A stretch of 64,000 bases of DNA from Clostridium ljungdahlii (GCF_001636845.1 NZ_LITT01000023.1:186001-250000), one strand, 5' to 3'. Positions 7,560-18,240 are shown, counted from the stretch's first letter. A program made the numbers and translations. The notes: generated from the letters alone by a model not told the origin.

Positions 7560-9272
7560 ATGGCTTTTTTTAAAAACATGCGAGTAAGGATAAAATTGAT
7601 TTTATGTTTTCTCATTATATCTATATTAATTGTTATTGTTGGAATTATAGGTATAAATTCATTGAGAATTGCGGATACAAATTCTCATGAAATGTACAGC
7701 AATAGCCTACAAAGTGTGTACATGCTTACAGATATGAAACAAAATTTGACACAGGCTGAGGCAGATGTACTCCAATTGGTTTATGTAAAGGATAATTCTA
7801 AGAAGGATGATTTAGAAAAAGACATTCAGCAAAATAAGGCTGAAAGTGATAAATATATCTCAAATTATGAAAAGCTATCCATGAACGACGAAGAAAAGCA
7901 AATATGGTCTACATTTAAAAATCAACTCAGTCAATATAGAACTTTGAGGGAAGACGTTGTCAAATTTGTAGATACGGCAAATAATGATAAGGTAGTAACA
8001 CAGTATGAACAATTAATAGGGTATAAAACGGAAATGTTTAGCAACCTTGAAAAACTTATAAGTATAAATAATGATAGTGCCAAGGCATCTGATGTAGATA
8101 ACCATTTAGTATACATAAATTCAAATAGATCTATGACAATATTAATGATAATAGGATTACTAATTGCAATAGGCCTTGGATTACTTATATCAAGAGATAT
8201 AAGTAATCCATTAATGGAAACATTAGATTTTGCAGAAAATTTATCAAAATTTGATTTAACCCATGAGTATCAAGTTACTAGAAAAGATGAATTTGGTAAA
8301 ACCAGTGAGGCACTTATAAAAGCCCAGAATAATATCAAAGAACTTATAAAAGTAATAATGGATAATTCACAGGATATGAGTGCATCTAGTGAAGAGCTTT
8401 CTTCTACGTCAGAAGAATTATCATCGAAAGTTCAAGAAATAGATAATGCAGTAACAAATATAACATCTCAAATTGAAGATGCAAGTGCATCATCAGAACA
8501 AATATCTGCATCTATACAAGAAGTAGATTCAAGCATCAATGAGTTATCTGGCAAAGCAATAGAGGGAAGCAATAATGCAAGCAATGCAAAAGAAAAGTCC
8601 ACCAAAGGCAAGGAAGATGGAAAAGAGATCATGGATCAGGTACAAAATTTGTATAAGGAAAAGAGAAGCAATATGCTGCAGGCAATTGAAGATGGAAAGG
8701 TTGTTAAGAATATAAGGGTTATGGCAGACACTATTTCAGGTATTGCAGAACAGACAAATTTGCTTGCACTAAATGCATCTATAGAGGCAGCTAGGGCAGG
8801 AGAACAGGGAAAAGGCTTTGAAGTAGTTGCACAGGAGGTAGGGAAACTTGCAGAAGAATCCCAAAATGCTGTATCAAGTATACAGAATACTATTTTAAAG
8901 GTTCAGGATGCATCTAAAAAGTTATCTGAAAATGGTAGTGATTTGTTAAAATTTATAAATGAAGAGATATACGGAAAAATTGAGCAGCTTAGAGGTATAA
9001 TAGGCTACTATAGTGAGGATTCAGATTTTGTAAGTAAGATGTCGGAAGAAATAGCATCTATGTCGGAAGAACTTACTGCCACAGTTGGTCAAGTAAGTGA
9101 TGCAATTCAAAATGTGGCATCAACTTCACAGAAATCGAGTCAAAGTGTACAAAATATAAAAATAGGTGTTAGTGAAACAACTAAGGCAATAAATCAGGTG
9201 GCTTTGAGTGCACAAAGTCAGGCTGAATTTTCACAAAAACTCAGTGAGATGGTACAAAAGTTTAAGATTTAG
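7560..9272 (+). CDS. Methyl-accepting chemotaxis protein (4HB-type sensor)
   Basis: A 570-residue receptor. Residues about 12-34 are the first membrane helix, about 35-190 an extracellular four-helix-bundle sensor, about 191-211 the second helix, then HAMP and a long cytoplasmic coiled coil. The hairpin tip [20 protein letters not shown] binds CheA/CheW. ATG 7560 follows GGGGAGG. It is paralogous to the receptor at 11204 (same length, same layout). No riboswitch is seen in its leader, unlike its paralogue. The ligand is unknown. Confidence 0.93.
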   Translation: MAFFKNMRVRIKLILCFLIISILIVIVGIIGINSLRIADTNSHEMYSNSLQSVYMLTDMKQNLTQAEADVLQLVYVKDNSKKDDLEKDIQQNKAESDKYISNYEKLSMNDEEKQIWSTFKNQLSQYRTLREDVVKFVDTANNDKVVTQYEQLIGYKTEMFSNLEKLISINNDSAKASDVDNHLVYINSNRSMTILMIIGLLIAIGLGLLISRDISNPLMETLDFAENLSKFDLTHEYQVTRKDEFGKTSEALIKAQNNIKELIKVIMDNSQDMSASSEELSSTSEELSSKVQEIDNAVTNITSQIEDASASSEQISASIQEVDSSINELSGKAIEGSNNASNAKEKSTKGKEDGKEIMDQVQNLYKEKRSNMLQAIEDGKVVKNIRVMADTISGIAEQTNLLALNASIEAARAGEQGKGFEVVAQEVGKLAEESQNAVSSIQNTILKVQDASKKLSENGSDLLKFINEEIYGKIEQLRGIIGYYSEDSDFVSKMSEEIASMSEELTATVGQVSDAIQNVASTSQKSSQSVQNIKIGVSETTKAINQVALSAQSQAEFSQKLSEMVQKFKI

Positions 9273-9377
9273 AAGAGTTCATAGCTAAAGTTTTTTTACG
9301 ATAAATATGATATAATGGTGTTGTTTAGAATTTTGCCATAAAGGTTCATCAATATTAAAATTTAGGAGATAAGCGAG

Positions 9378-9707
9378 TTGAAAAGAAATAAGATATTTGT
9401 TAGTGGTTATGCAAAACTTCCAGGTGGAATAACTGCAACTGAAGTTTATACTGAAATTGCAATGACAGCTGTTTTAGATAGGATTACGGGAAAAATATAT
9501 GAAATAGAGTGTACACTTGTAACTAATACAGCAAGAGAATACATAAAAAAATTGCTTATTGGTAGAAACATAAAAGATATAGATGATATGGTAAAAGATA
9601 TTTCTGATAATTATTTTGGAATTGCTAAAAAAGCTATAATAGCGTCGTTGACAAACTGTTATGAAAGATATATACTTATTACCAAAAGCGGTAATGAAGA
9701 CAAATAA
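9378..9707 (+). CDS. DUF3870 family protein
   Basis: A 109-residue soluble protein; FVSGYAKLPGGITA near the N-terminus and GNxxxDID...YxGxAxKAIIAAL-like C-terminal sequence fit DUF3870, a clostridial family of unknown function. The start is TTG 9378 after AGGAGAT at 9364-9370. It lies about 100 bases after the chemoreceptor, probably as a separate unit, and precedes a structured leader for the EamA exporter. Confidence 0.75.
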   Translation: MKRNKIFVSGYAKLPGGITATEVYTEIAMTAVLDRITGKIYEIECTLVTNTAREYIKKLLIGRNIKDIDDMVKDISDNYFGIAKKAIIASLTNCYERYILITKSGNEDK

Positions 9708-9719
9708 ATGTAAATTTAA

Positions 9720-9822
9720 TGAGAGTGCCATTTTGTTATGGTGCAAAGTTATCCCTTTGCATGAAAGTGACAGGAACACGGCATTAATATATTCTAAAGT
9801 ATATTAATGCTGTTTTTTGATG
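9720..9822 (+). promoter_or_regulatory. Structured leader with terminator: candidate riboswitch
   Basis: Between DUF3870 and the EamA gene are three successive RNA hairpins: GTGCCAT/ATGGTGC (about 9724-9743), GCAAAG/CTTTGC (about 9742-9760), and a strong terminator with CATTAATATA paired to TATATTAATG (9782-9809) followed by CTGTTTTTT. A GC-richer linker between second and third hairpin (AAGTGACAGGAACACGGC) is the most aptamer-like part. It may simply be the DUF3870 terminator, but multiple stems before a terminator and a downstream DMT exporter are the usual riboswitch layout. No known class matched. Confidence 0.4.
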
Positions 9823-9933
9823 TTGTTTTTTAATTAAAAGTATATAAGTTGAATAAAAGGAGGTATAAGTAAAATTAAAAAAGGTTTCAATTAATATATT
9901 TAAATAATATTTTAGGAAAGGATGTTTGTAATT

Positions 9934-10872
9934 GTGGGTTATGTATTTATTATTTTAGCTGCTGTAATTTTTAGTACGATGGAAATCGTAGGCAAGCTAG
10001 CTGTGGGTTTAAACCCATTGCAATTAAATTTTCTTAGATTTCTAATAGGAGGATTAATTTTATTACCACCAACTATTAAAGCTGTGAGAAATAAAAAAAT
10101 GAAGTTTAAAAAGGATGATTTATATTATTTTTTAGGTACAGGATTTTTATGTGTTGTACTCAGTATGTCCCTGTTTCAATTGGCAATTACATTTACAAAG
10201 GCATCTACAGTTGCCATAATTTTTAGTACAAACCCTGTATTTACAGTAATGTTTGCATATTTGTTCTTAAAAGAAGATTTAAATAGAGGTACTATTATAT
10301 CAATTATATTTAGTCTGATTGGTATAGTGTGCATACTAAATCCTTTTGGTACAGTTAGTGATGTAAAAGGAATAGTATTATCTATTTTAGCAGCTGTTAC
10401 TTTTTCACTCTATAGTGTAGTTGGAAAGTTGAGATCTGAAAAGTATGGAAGTATTACTTTAAATTGTGTTAGTTTTTTAGTTGGAGATGTTATCATGCTT
10501 CTGATTATATTATTATCAAATCTTCCAGTAGTTAGCAGCATAATAAATCCTAAGGGTGGTTTAAGTTTTATGTCTCATATACCAATTATTTATGGAATAA
10601 ATGCTGCTAATATAATTCCAGTAATATTTTTAGGAATTGTAGTAACGGGGTTGGGATATATGTTTTATTTTATGGCTATGGATGAGACTTCAGCAACCAC
10701 AGCATCTATAGTTTTCTTTATTAAACCAGCACTTGCACCTATTTTTGCATTAATTGCTTTAAGTGAAAAAATACCTATGAATACTGTCATAGGAATATGC
10801 TTCATACTAATAGGATCCTATTTTTCCTTCACAGCTAAGAGTAGAGCTAAAGTTGGAGAAATAGAAGGTTAA
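9934..10872 (+). CDS. EamA/DMT-family transporter
   Basis: A ten-helix membrane protein of about 312 residues made of two EamA repeats; the first starts GYVFIILAAVIFSTMEIVGK, the second around residue 145 (VKGIVLSILAAVTFSLYSVVGK). The drug/metabolite transporter superfamily mostly exports amino acids, nucleosides or similar metabolites. The frame is open from ATG 9922, but AGGAAAGG ends at 9921 directly against that codon; GTG 9934 has normal spacing from the AAAGGA part and gives the usual family N-terminus. Substrate unknown; a candidate riboswitch lies upstream. Confidence 0.85.
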   Translation: MGYVFIILAAVIFSTMEIVGKLAVGLNPLQLNFLRFLIGGLILLPPTIKAVRNKKMKFKKDDLYYFLGTGFLCVVLSMSLFQLAITFTKASTVAIIFSTNPVFTVMFAYLFLKEDLNRGTIISIIFSLIGIVCILNPFGTVSDVKGIVLSILAAVTFSLYSVVGKLRSEKYGSITLNCVSFLVGDVIMLLIILLSNLPVVSSIINPKGGLSFMSHIPIIYGINAANIIPVIFLGIVVTGLGYMFYFMAMDETSATTASIVFFIKPALAPIFALIALSEKIPMNTVIGICFILIGSYFSFTAKSRAKVGEIEG

Positions 10873-10956
10873 ATAAGAATTGTATAGTCATAAGTTAACT
10901 TTACAGCATAAGAATTTTGTTGAATAAGGCATATATTTGTGTTAATATTATTGATA

Positions 10957-11068
10957 ATGTAAAGGAAACTATGATATATATGCCGTAATTTGGGTATCAG
11001 ACATATATGGAGTTAATGATACAACCGACCTTACATCTATAATCTATAGGTGTGAGGTTTTACTTTTA
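10957..11068 (+). promoter_or_regulatory. c-di-GMP-II riboswitch with overlapping terminator
   Basis: The aptamer core reads GGAAACUAUGA, a central UUUGGGUAUC, then GAUACAACCGACC; this follows the class II cyclic-di-GMP consensus, including the GGGUAUC/GAUACAACC pseudoknot. P1 is ATGTAAAGG (10957-10965) with CCTTACAT (11029-11036). The 3' strand of P1 is also the 5' arm of a terminator: CTTACATCTAT (11030-11040) with ATAGGTGTGAG (11046-11056), then GGTTTTACTTTT. Ligand binding should hold P1 and block the terminator, so the switch should turn the downstream chemoreceptor ON. The class call is strong; direction is inferred from the pairing. Confidence 0.9.
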
Positions 11069-11203
11069 CAATTTAATAATTTCCATATTTGTAAATAATG
11101 TAGTATTGATTTATATTATTTATTGAGGTGGAAATTTAGTAATATATTTAAGTTTTATGTTATTTAGGATAAGTTATTTAATATCTTACGAGGGGGAAAT
11201 AAT

Positions 11204-12916
11204 ATGAGATGGTTTAATGATTTAAAAATTAAACAAAAACAGATTATAGGCTTTTTTATGGTAACTTTATTCGTTGTAATTGTAGGAACAGTAGGTTTGG
11301 TGAACATGTATAACATAAATAAAGGTTCCAATCAGATGTACAGTGTGGATTTAGAAAATGTTAAAAATCTTGACAAGTTTGATGCTGATATAATGCATCA
11401 ACGCTTAGAACTAATAAATCTTGTTGAAAGCAAAGATAAAGATAAGGTTCAGGATACTGTAAAAAATATAGCTCCTTATCAAAATAAAGATAACAGTATA
11501 TTAAATGATTATAAAAACTCTGATTTGACTTTGCAGGAAAAAAATTTAGTATTTAAGTTGGAAAGTCAATTGATTGACTGGAGAAATATATGTAATAAAA
11601 TTATAGAACTTATGGGTCAAGGAAAATATGATGATGCCATGAATGCAAATAAAGAAGCAGCTACTTATAGAGATAAATTAACTTCTACTATTGAGCAGTT
11701 GACTCAAAGTGCAGTTCAAAAAGCCAATGATAAGAATAGTAGCAATATGTCTATATATAATGAGTCATTATATATGATAATGATAATTACTCTAATTGGA
11801 ATAGTTGTGGCTTTCTTTTTAGGAAATAAGATTGCTTCATCAATTTCAAAAGAAGCAAATAATATTTTGAAATTTACAGATGCTATAAGTCAGGGTGATT
11901 TAAGTAAATCCATTCAGTTATTAAGTAAAGATGAAATGGGGATTATAGCTAGTGAGTTGGGTAAGGCTAATAAAAATATTAGAAATTTGATACTTGAGAT
12001 AATGCAGAGTACTGAAAGTATAAGTGCTTCTAGTGAGGAGTTATCTGCTACTACAGAGGAAATCTCTTCTATGATGTCGTCTGTAAATGAGTCTACGTCA
12101 CAAATAGCAGGTGGATCTGAAGATTTAAGTAGGATTACAGAAGAAATAAGTGTTTCTTGTGAAAAAATGGAACAAAATACAAATAAGCTTACCCAAAAAG
12201 CAAGTGAAGCTACAAAATCTTCAACAGAAATAAAAAAACGTGCTGTGGACATAAAGGAAAAGGCAGCTCAAAGTATAGAAGAAGGGAATGATATATATAA
12301 TAAAAGAAGAGAGGATATTATAAATGCTATTGAAAAGGGCAAAGTAGTTTCAGAAGTTAAAATTATGGCAGCTTCTATTGGTGATATAGCAGAGCAGACA
12401 AATCTCCTAGCGTTAAATGCAGCTATTGAAGCTGCAAGTGCAGGTGAGCATGGTAAGGGATTTGCGGTAGTTGCAGATGAAGTTAGAAAACTGGCAGAAG
12501 AATCTTCACAAGCAGTTGAAAATATAAATAGAATGGTACTTGCGGTGGAAGATGCTTTTAATAATTTGTCTGACAGTGGCAAAGAAATTTTGAATTATAT
12601 GTCAAATAGTGTTAAACCAAATTATCAAATTCTAATGGATACAGGACTGCAGTATGAAAAGGATGCAGAATTTATGAATAAAATATCAGAGGAAATTGCT
12701 GTAGCTTCAAAACAGATGAGCGAGATGGTATCTGAGGTGAATGGTGGTATTCAAAGTGCAGCAGCTACTGCACAGGAGTCTGCAGCTGGATCTGAGGAAA
12801 TTTCCAGTAGTGTAAATGAGGTTACTAAGGCTATTTCTGATATATCTGGTTCTTCTCAAAGTCAGGCAGAACTTGCAGAAAAACTGACAGATATAGTAAG
12901 TCAATTTAAAATATAA
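11204..12916 (+). CDS. Methyl-accepting chemotaxis protein under c-di-GMP riboswitch
   Basis: A 570-residue receptor with membrane helices at about 13-35 and 188-209, an extracellular 4HB-type sensor, HAMP, and a cytoplasmic signalling coiled coil with tip [20 protein letters not shown] (the usual AARAGE is AASAGE here). It is a paralogue of the receptor at 7560. ATG 11204 follows GAGGGGGAA. The 330-base leader carries a class II c-di-GMP riboswitch whose terminator ends about 135 bases before the start, so receptor levels should follow c-di-GMP. Confidence 0.93.
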   Translation: MRWFNDLKIKQKQIIGFFMVTLFVVIVGTVGLVNMYNINKGSNQMYSVDLENVKNLDKFDADIMHQRLELINLVESKDKDKVQDTVKNIAPYQNKDNSILNDYKNSDLTLQEKNLVFKLESQLIDWRNICNKIIELMGQGKYDDAMNANKEAATYRDKLTSTIEQLTQSAVQKANDKNSSNMSIYNESLYMIMIITLIGIVVAFFLGNKIASSISKEANNILKFTDAISQGDLSKSIQLLSKDEMGIIASELGKANKNIRNLILEIMQSTESISASSEELSATTEEISSMMSSVNESTSQIAGGSEDLSRITEEISVSCEKMEQNTNKLTQKASEATKSSTEIKKRAVDIKEKAAQSIEEGNDIYNKRREDIINAIEKGKVVSEVKIMAASIGDIAEQTNLLALNAAIEAASAGEHGKGFAVVADEVRKLAEESSQAVENINRMVLAVEDAFNNLSDSGKEILNYMSNSVKPNYQILMDTGLQYEKDAEFMNKISEEIAVASKQMSEMVSEVNGGIQSAAATAQESAAGSEEISSSVNEVTKAISDISGSSQSQAELAEKLTDIVSQFKI

Positions 12917-13003
12917 AAATTCGAATATTAAAGTAAGAAGTGTGTGCATAAAATTATTTATACCTAATATTATAACTACAAATTGATATAAGGGGTTGAG
13001 ATT

Positions 13004-13942
13004 ATGGTTTCCATAATTATACCAATATATAATGAAGAACTGCAAGTATATTCTAATGTAGTTAAAATAATGTCAATTTTATTAGAGAATAATATAGAAC
13101 ATCAATTTGTATTAGTCAATGATGGATCTACAGATAACTCTTCTAAAGAGATGAATAGATTGTGCAAGGATTACGATAACATATTCATTATTGAATTAAG
13201 CCGTAATTTTGGAAAAGAAGCTGCTTTATGTGCAGCCTTAGAGCATGTATCGGGAGATGCTTGTGTCATACTTGATTGTGACTTGCAGCATCCCCCAGAA
13301 TTAATACCTGAGATGGTGCGTCTTTGGAAGGAACAAGGCTATGATGTGGTAGAAGGAATTAAATTGGAGAGAGGAAAGGAACCTTTATTTAGGAAATTTG
13401 CTGCGTCAACGTTTTATGATTTGTTCAATAAAGTGTCAGGCATAAACTTAAGCAGTGCATCTGATTTTAAATTATTGGATAGAAAAGTAATAGAGGCGTG
13501 GAAATCAATGCATGAATCAATTACTTTCTTTCGAGGTATGTCAGCCTGGGTGGGATATAATAGGATTCAAATCCCCTTTGAGGTCCAAGCTAGAACTAGC
13601 GGTAAGTCTAAATGGTCACTTGGTAAGCTAGTAAAGCTTGGAATATACTCTGTTACTTCTTATACATCACTGCCGCTGTATATAGTTGCTTGGTTAGGTA
13701 TTATAATGATGATTGTTGACTGCATTTTATTTGTACAAACATTGTATATGAAATTTAATGGTAAGGCTTTTACAGGATTTACTACAGTGATAATTCTGAT
13801 ACTAGGAATTGGAAGTTGTATAATGATAAGTTTAGGAATTATTGGCATATATATATCTAAAATATATGGCGAAGTAAAGAGAAGACCTAGGTATTTGATT
13901 GCAAAAAAACAAGGAAAAGAATTCTATTACAAAAATCAATAG
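13004..13942 (+). CDS. GT2 family polyprenyl-phosphate glycosyltransferase
   Basis: A 312-residue membrane-attached enzyme: an N-terminal GT-A domain with IIIPIYNEE, VNDGSTD and DCDLQHPPE (about residue 90), the SxxSDFKLLDR segment, and two C-terminal membrane helices (about 222-245 and 258-285). This is the dolichyl-phosphate-mannose synthase/GtrB/YkoT type that charges undecaprenyl phosphate with a sugar on the cytosolic face. It is the first gene of the XrtG locus and is followed 23 bases later by the giant membrane protein, which could be the acceptor-side transferase. RBS AAGGGG precedes ATG 13004. Confidence 0.88.
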   Translation: MVSIIIPIYNEELQVYSNVVKIMSILLENNIEHQFVLVNDGSTDNSSKEMNRLCKDYDNIFIIELSRNFGKEAALCAALEHVSGDACVILDCDLQHPPELIPEMVRLWKEQGYDVVEGIKLERGKEPLFRKFAASTFYDLFNKVSGINLSSASDFKLLDRKVIEAWKSMHESITFFRGMSAWVGYNRIQIPFEVQARTSGKSKWSLGKLVKLGIYSVTSYTSLPLYIVAWLGIIMMIVDCILFVQTLYMKFNGKAFTGFTTVIILILGIGSCIMISLGIIGIYISKIYGEVKRRPRYLIAKKQGKEFYYKNQ

Positions 13943-13965
13943 GAATCATTAGGTGGTGATTTTTA

Positions 13966-16900
13966 GTGAAGTTTCAAGGATATAAGTATAAATTTAAAAT
14001 AAATATTTCTCACAGTGTTTTAATAAATAATAGACGTGGAAACTTACATTCACATACGTTTGAAATTTCACTTTTCATAAAAATTATCAACGATGATTTT
14101 GCCTTGTATGATGATGTGGAAAAAATAGTACAAGAATTCTTGAATATTTATGATGAAAAAGAGTTAAACTTGATTAAACCTTTTGATAAGATAGAACCGA
14201 CAATTGAAAATGTAGGAGATTTATTATACGTTCGGCTTAAAGGAATATTGAAGAATAATAATATGATACTTATAAGGTTAGAAATTAGTGAAACTCCTGC
14301 AAGGATTTATGTTGTAAATTATGATGAAAATCATATAAAAGAACCAGGTTACGAGAAAGAGTTTAAAAGCTATAAAAAAAGAATGACAAGAATAATTATT
14401 AATAATATTTTAAATACTACAGCTAAACAATTAACAGATGATTTAAAAAATTCAAGTAATACTATTGTTGAAGGAACATGGATACAAGAGGATGATAAAA
14501 AGGAAAAAGTTATAGAAAAGAAAAATACTATAAAAATAAAAGAAAGTAAAAAGGCTCCTGACGATATAAGACATAGTGGAAAAGTGAGAAAAAACAATTA
14601 TGTGTTTTTAGAGATATTGGGACCAATATCTGTTTTGCTAATTGGAACAATAGTACTTTTACTTTGCATAATAAAAACAGGAGGATACCCTTGGGGTGCG
14701 GATACTTATGGCCATATATTTAAAGGAGACTTGTTATACAAAAGCATAAAAGAAGGCAATATATATCCACTTTTTACTCAGTTTTGGTACAATGGTGTAC
14801 AACCATTTAGGTATTGGGGACCACTTTCCTATTATGTACTTGCTGGATGTGAATTTATTTCCGGTGGCAATCCCATTAATGGGTATGTAATTTTTATTGG
14901 GTATTCATTTTTTATAGGAGGTTTAGGGTGGCTGCTGTGGGGTATACACCAGAGAAGAATATTACTTTCCTTAGTTTTTGGAATTCTATGGTTTTTTCTT
15001 CCGGAAAATATAAGAGTGCTTTTTGTTGCTGGAAATATACCTAGGGTTATTATTGCAGCACTTATACCTTACTTGTTCTATTTTGTATGGAAATTTGTAA
15101 AGGATGATGATAGATCTTCTATTATACCTATTGCACTGTTTATGTGTGCTATAATAATGTGCCATTTAATGATAGGGGCTATGGTAGGAATCGCTTCATT
15201 TATATTTTTATCCCTTTATTCTATAATGAACAAGAAAATTGAAAAAAGCGTTCATGTTATATTAACAATGCTTTTATCCTTTGCAATTTGTGGAATTTGG
15301 ATTTATCCTGCTTTAAAGGGCGGACTGGTTTCTATGGATAGCGGGGCTACTTCCTCTCAGATGATGGAGCTTTTGGCTACCCCATTTACTATCTCATTGA
15401 ATCCATTTTTAAGATTATTTGGTATAGTAGATAGAGAATATTTTTACTATGGGCTGTCAATTTTGATTATATCGATTTTAGGAATATTTGTTTCAAATAA
15501 AAAAAGTGCACCCGGATTTGTTACCTCTATAGTGATATTTCTGGGAACAACTACAGCTTTTGTACCTATGCTTGAAAAGATGCCCTTTAGTCAGCTATTG
15601 TGGATGGTTAGATTTACTCCTATAGCCTATGCATTATTTATTATCAGTTTATTGAATTGGACAAAATGTAAAAAATATTTTATGATTATAATGGTGGTTT
15701 TAATAGCTGCTGACAGTTCTTTATCATTTAATCTTTCATTATACCCACAAATTAAATCCGCTGAAGTAGACAATATTTTAAGTTCAGCTAAAAATATTAC
15801 AAAACAGAGAATTGCACTGCTCGACGACAGTACATTTGGGGCATATCCATCTTTCTATATTTGCAGTGAAGATAAGAAAATTTCATATTCCTATGGTTGG
15901 GCATGGCAGGGTGCGGCAACGGCTCAAAATATTGTGCTTTTAAATACTGCACTTGAAAAAGGCTATTACAATTATATGTTTGACAGATCCCTTGAAATGG
16001 GATGCGATACTGTTGTTGTAGCCAAAGCACCTATGAAAAAGGATAAAAGAGATTTTAACATTATAAATAATGCAGCAAAGTTCTCTCAATACACCTTATA
16101 CAAAGAGACAAGTGAAGGTTATGTATTTCATAGAAAAGCTTCGGAAAACTTTGGGGTAGTAACAAAATATTCCGGTTTGTGTATAGGGCGTTCTGCATCG
16201 GATATACCTCTTGAATATCCTTCTTTTGAAATAGGATCTTCCTGGAATATTGAAGATTATACATTAGATGAACTTAGTAAATATAAAGTGATTTATCTTT
16301 CAGATTTCCGTTATAATAGTAGATCTAAAGCAGAAAATATGGTTTCTAAACTAAGTAGTATGGGAATAAAGATTATTATAGATATGAATAGAATTCCGGC
16401 AGATACAATTACAAATCGTATGGTTTTTCTAGGGGTCACGGCCCAGCCTATTACGTTTAATACAAAGATGCCTGACATGTTTTTTAACGATAAAAAGTAT
16501 GAAAGTGTAAATTTTAAAGATGAATATAAAATATGGAATACAGTTTATTTGGATAATGTTCCTCAGGTTACAGGATTCTCCTGGGTCAACGGCAAAAAAG
16601 TTCCTTTTCTCGGAAGTGGAAAAGGAAAAAATAAAAATATAACTTTTTTAGGCTTTAATTTAATGTTTCATGGAATGGAAAATGATGATAGCAGGGTATT
16701 AGCTATAATGAATACAGTGATGGGAACAAAATCTTCCATATTGCCTGAACGAACTCTTGTGCCTATAAATTTAAAATATGGACAAAATTCAATTACTATA
16801 GATTCTCCTAAAAACAATGTCAATACAACAGTTGCATTCTTGGATGCCTATAAAAGTAATAGTGGCCAAATCTATGCAAAACAAAATCTTTTGAATGTAA

Positions 16901-17022
16901 ATAAAGGTGAAACTAAAATTAGAGTTACTTATCCCTATTTATTTCAAGGAATAGCTGTATCTGTAATAGGACTACTGGGGTTTGCATTTTTCATTATTTA
17001 TATATATAAAAGGGTGGTCTAA
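13966..17022 (+). CDS. PTPS-like domain fused to large membrane protein (XrtG locus)
   Basis: A 1018-residue protein. Residues 1-120 resemble 6-pyruvoyl-tetrahydropterin/6-carboxytetrahydropterin synthase, with the three zinc-ligand histidines (His16, His28, His30) and the ISETPAR element, but without the catalytic Cys between first and second His and without the DH pair. A charged linker runs to about 210, then about 10-12 membrane helices beginning with a PWGADTYGHIFKGD loop, reminiscent of GT-C transferases (the 'PTPS-related' membrane domain), a soluble region of about 350 residues, and a last helix with a basic tail. GTG 13966 follows AGGTGGTGA. I infer a membrane glycosyl- or lipid-transferase role in the exosortase system. 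Confidence 0.8.
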   Translation: MKFQGYKYKFKINISHSVLINNRRGNLHSHTFEISLFIKIINDDFALYDDVEKIVQEFLNIYDEKELNLIKPFDKIEPTIENVGDLLYVRLKGILKNNNMILIRLEISETPARIYVVNYDENHIKEPGYEKEFKSYKKRMTRIIINNILNTTAKQLTDDLKNSSNTIVEGTWIQEDDKKEKVIEKKNTIKIKESKKAPDDIRHSGKVRKNNYVFLEILGPISVLLIGTIVLLLCIIKTGGYPWGADTYGHIFKGDLLYKSIKEGNIYPLFTQFWYNGVQPFRYWGPLSYYVLAGCEFISGGNPINGYVIFIGYSFFIGGLGWLLWGIHQRRILLSLVFGILWFFLPENIRVLFVAGNIPRVIIAALIPYLFYFVWKFVKDDDRSSIIPIALFMCAIIMCHLMIGAMVGIASFIFLSLYSIMNKKIEKSVHVILTMLLSFAICGIWIYPALKGGLVSMDSGATSSQMMELLATPFTISLNPFLRLFGIVDREYFYYGLSILIISILGIFVSNKKSAPGFVTSIVIFLGTTTAFVPMLEKMPFSQLLWMVRFTPIAYALFIISLLNWTKCKKYFMIIMVVLIAADSSLSFNLSLYPQIKSAEVDNILSSAKNITKQRIALLDDSTFGAYPSFYICSEDKKISYSYGWAWQGAATAQNIVLLNTALEKGYYNYMFDRSLEMGCDTVVVAKAPMKKDKRDFNIINNAAKFSQYTLYKETSEGYVFHRKASENFGVVTKYSGLCIGRSASDIPLEYPSFEIGSSWNIEDYTLDELSKYKVIYLSDFRYNSRSKAENMVSKLSSMGIKIIIDMNRIPADTITNRMVFLGVTAQPITFNTKMPDMFFNDKKYESVNFKDEYKIWNTVYLDNVPQVTGFSWVNGKKVPFLGSGKGKNKNITFLGFNLMFHGMENDDSRVLAIMNTVMGTKSSILPERTLVPINLKYGQNSITIDSPKNNVNTTVAFLDAYKSNSGQIYAKQNLLNVNKGETKIRVTYPYLFQGIAVSVIGLLGFAFFIIYIYKRVV

Positions 17023-17023
17023 A

Positions 17024-17647
17024 ATGAAAAAGATAATTACAATTATATCTGTACTCCTTATATCTGTAATGTTTTTATATCCTCTAAAAGTATATGCTGC
17101 TGACAGTGGGGTGACACTAGATGGATATTTTGATGACTGGATTGATAAACCAAGCCAAAAATTATATTATTGGCAGGGAGCAGTTCACACTGTGAAGTGG
17201 TATTCAGATGATAAAGACTTATATTTATATATAAAAATGGCAACTGTAGGTGGGCAACAGTTGAATAACTATATAATAATGTATTCTGATAATAATGGCA
17301 TTCAAGGAAACTTGACTATACAGGTTGATAGACCGTCCAAAGGACGTATATCTATTTATAATTATAGCATGGATTACAGGCCGTTTTCTACAGACGGATA
17401 CGTAGTACGTGGAAGCAACATCGACGGAAAAACAAGTGATCAGGGTGAGTTTAGAATACCTTTAACTATTTTTCAAAAGGACGTCAAAGACCAAATGACT
17501 ACCTTAAATCTTCGGTTTCCTAATTTAGGTAACCAGGGTATAGCATTTCAAGTAGGTAGTACTTATCCTTACATGGGAGTTTCTATAGGTGTCTTGATTG
17601 TTGCTTCTGGATTTTTTATCTATCGTAGAAAGAGAAAAATAGAATGA
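17024..17647 (+). CDS. Firmicu-CTERM surface protein, XrtG substrate
   Basis: A 207-residue secreted protein. Residues 1-24 are a signal peptide ending VYA before ADSG; LDGYFDDWIDKP opens a beta-rich domain like CBM9/DOMON-type folds; the C-terminus has YPYMG, a hydrophobic helix and RRKRK. That tail is the Firmicu-CTERM sorting signal that co-occurs with XrtG. ATG 17024 (RBS AAAGGGTGG) is preferred over the open frame from 16982. Its stop overlaps the exosortase start (ATGA), tying substrate and enzyme together. Likely cleaved and transferred to a glycolipid or other envelope anchor; the anchor is unknown. Confidence 0.85.
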   Translation: MKKIITIISVLLISVMFLYPLKVYAADSGVTLDGYFDDWIDKPSQKLYYWQGAVHTVKWYSDDKDLYLYIKMATVGGQQLNNYIIMYSDNNGIQGNLTIQVDRPSKGRISIYNYSMDYRPFSTDGYVVRGSNIDGKTSDQGEFRIPLTIFQKDVKDQMTTLNLRFPNLGNQGIAFQVGSTYPYMGVSIGVLIVASGFFIYRRKRKIE

Positions 17648-18240
17648 AGATATTAATATGTTTTTTACTAATTGTATGGATATATTTAATAACAGTTTTT
17701 ACGAGGGCTAAATTGCATTTCTTTAAATTTGTGGTTGGATCTGTTGGTTTGTTTTTTTTCATGATGGTGATTTTACAGCCTTATTTAGTAAATATATTAA
17801 GTCGTTCAGTTGCAGCAGCTTCGGGTATTATGGGAGATGTCACAGGATGTTACCAGGCTTTTTACCAGTATTCGCTTATACTTATACAAAGTGGAGGGTC
17901 AGCTATATCCATGTATATAGACTATGAGTGTTCAGGAGTAATAGAGATACTTGCTTTTACTGCACTTTTATGGTTCTTTCCTCTATATAATACACTGGAA
18001 AAAATAATGTACAATATAATAGGAGTGGTTTGGATATTCGTGGCAAATATAATTAGAATTTTTATTATTTGCATACTTGTATATTATTATGGTAACAATA
18101 TTTTTTACTTTGCTCATACTATATTTGGAAGAATAGTTTTTTATGCCTTGTCAATAATTTTGTACTTTTACGTATTTACCAGGTCTCAAATTAAAAGGCA
18201 AAAGGTAGGTAATGTTTTATATGGAGATGATATTAAGTAA
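17644..18240 (+). CDS. xrtG: Exosortase family protein XrtG
   Basis: A 198-residue protein with about six membrane helices and the exosortase catalytic triad in order: Cys96 in DYECSGVIE, Arg138 in ANIIRIF and His158 in FAHTIFGR. This is the Gram-positive XrtG class, a cysteine transpeptidase-like enzyme acting outside the membrane on C-terminal sorting signals. The ATG overlaps the stop of the Firmicu-CTERM gene by four bases, and the next gene, the XrtG-associated glycosyltransferase, overlaps its 3' end by 29 bases. Confidence 0.9.
   Translation: MKILICFLLIVWIYLITVFTRAKLHFFKFVVGSVGLFFFMMVILQPYLVNILSRSVAAASGIMGDVTGCYQAFYQYSLILIQSGGSAISMYIDYECSGVIEILAFTALLWFFPLYNTLEKIMYNIIGVVWIFVANIIRIFIICILVYYYGNNIFYFAHTIFGRIVFYALSIILYFYVFTRSQIKRQKVGNVLYGDDIK

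Noticed and set aside
9720-9822. preQ1, SAM, guanidine or purine riboswitch before EamA
   Set aside because: No consensus blocks of these classes could be aligned by eye, so it is reported only as an unassigned candidate.
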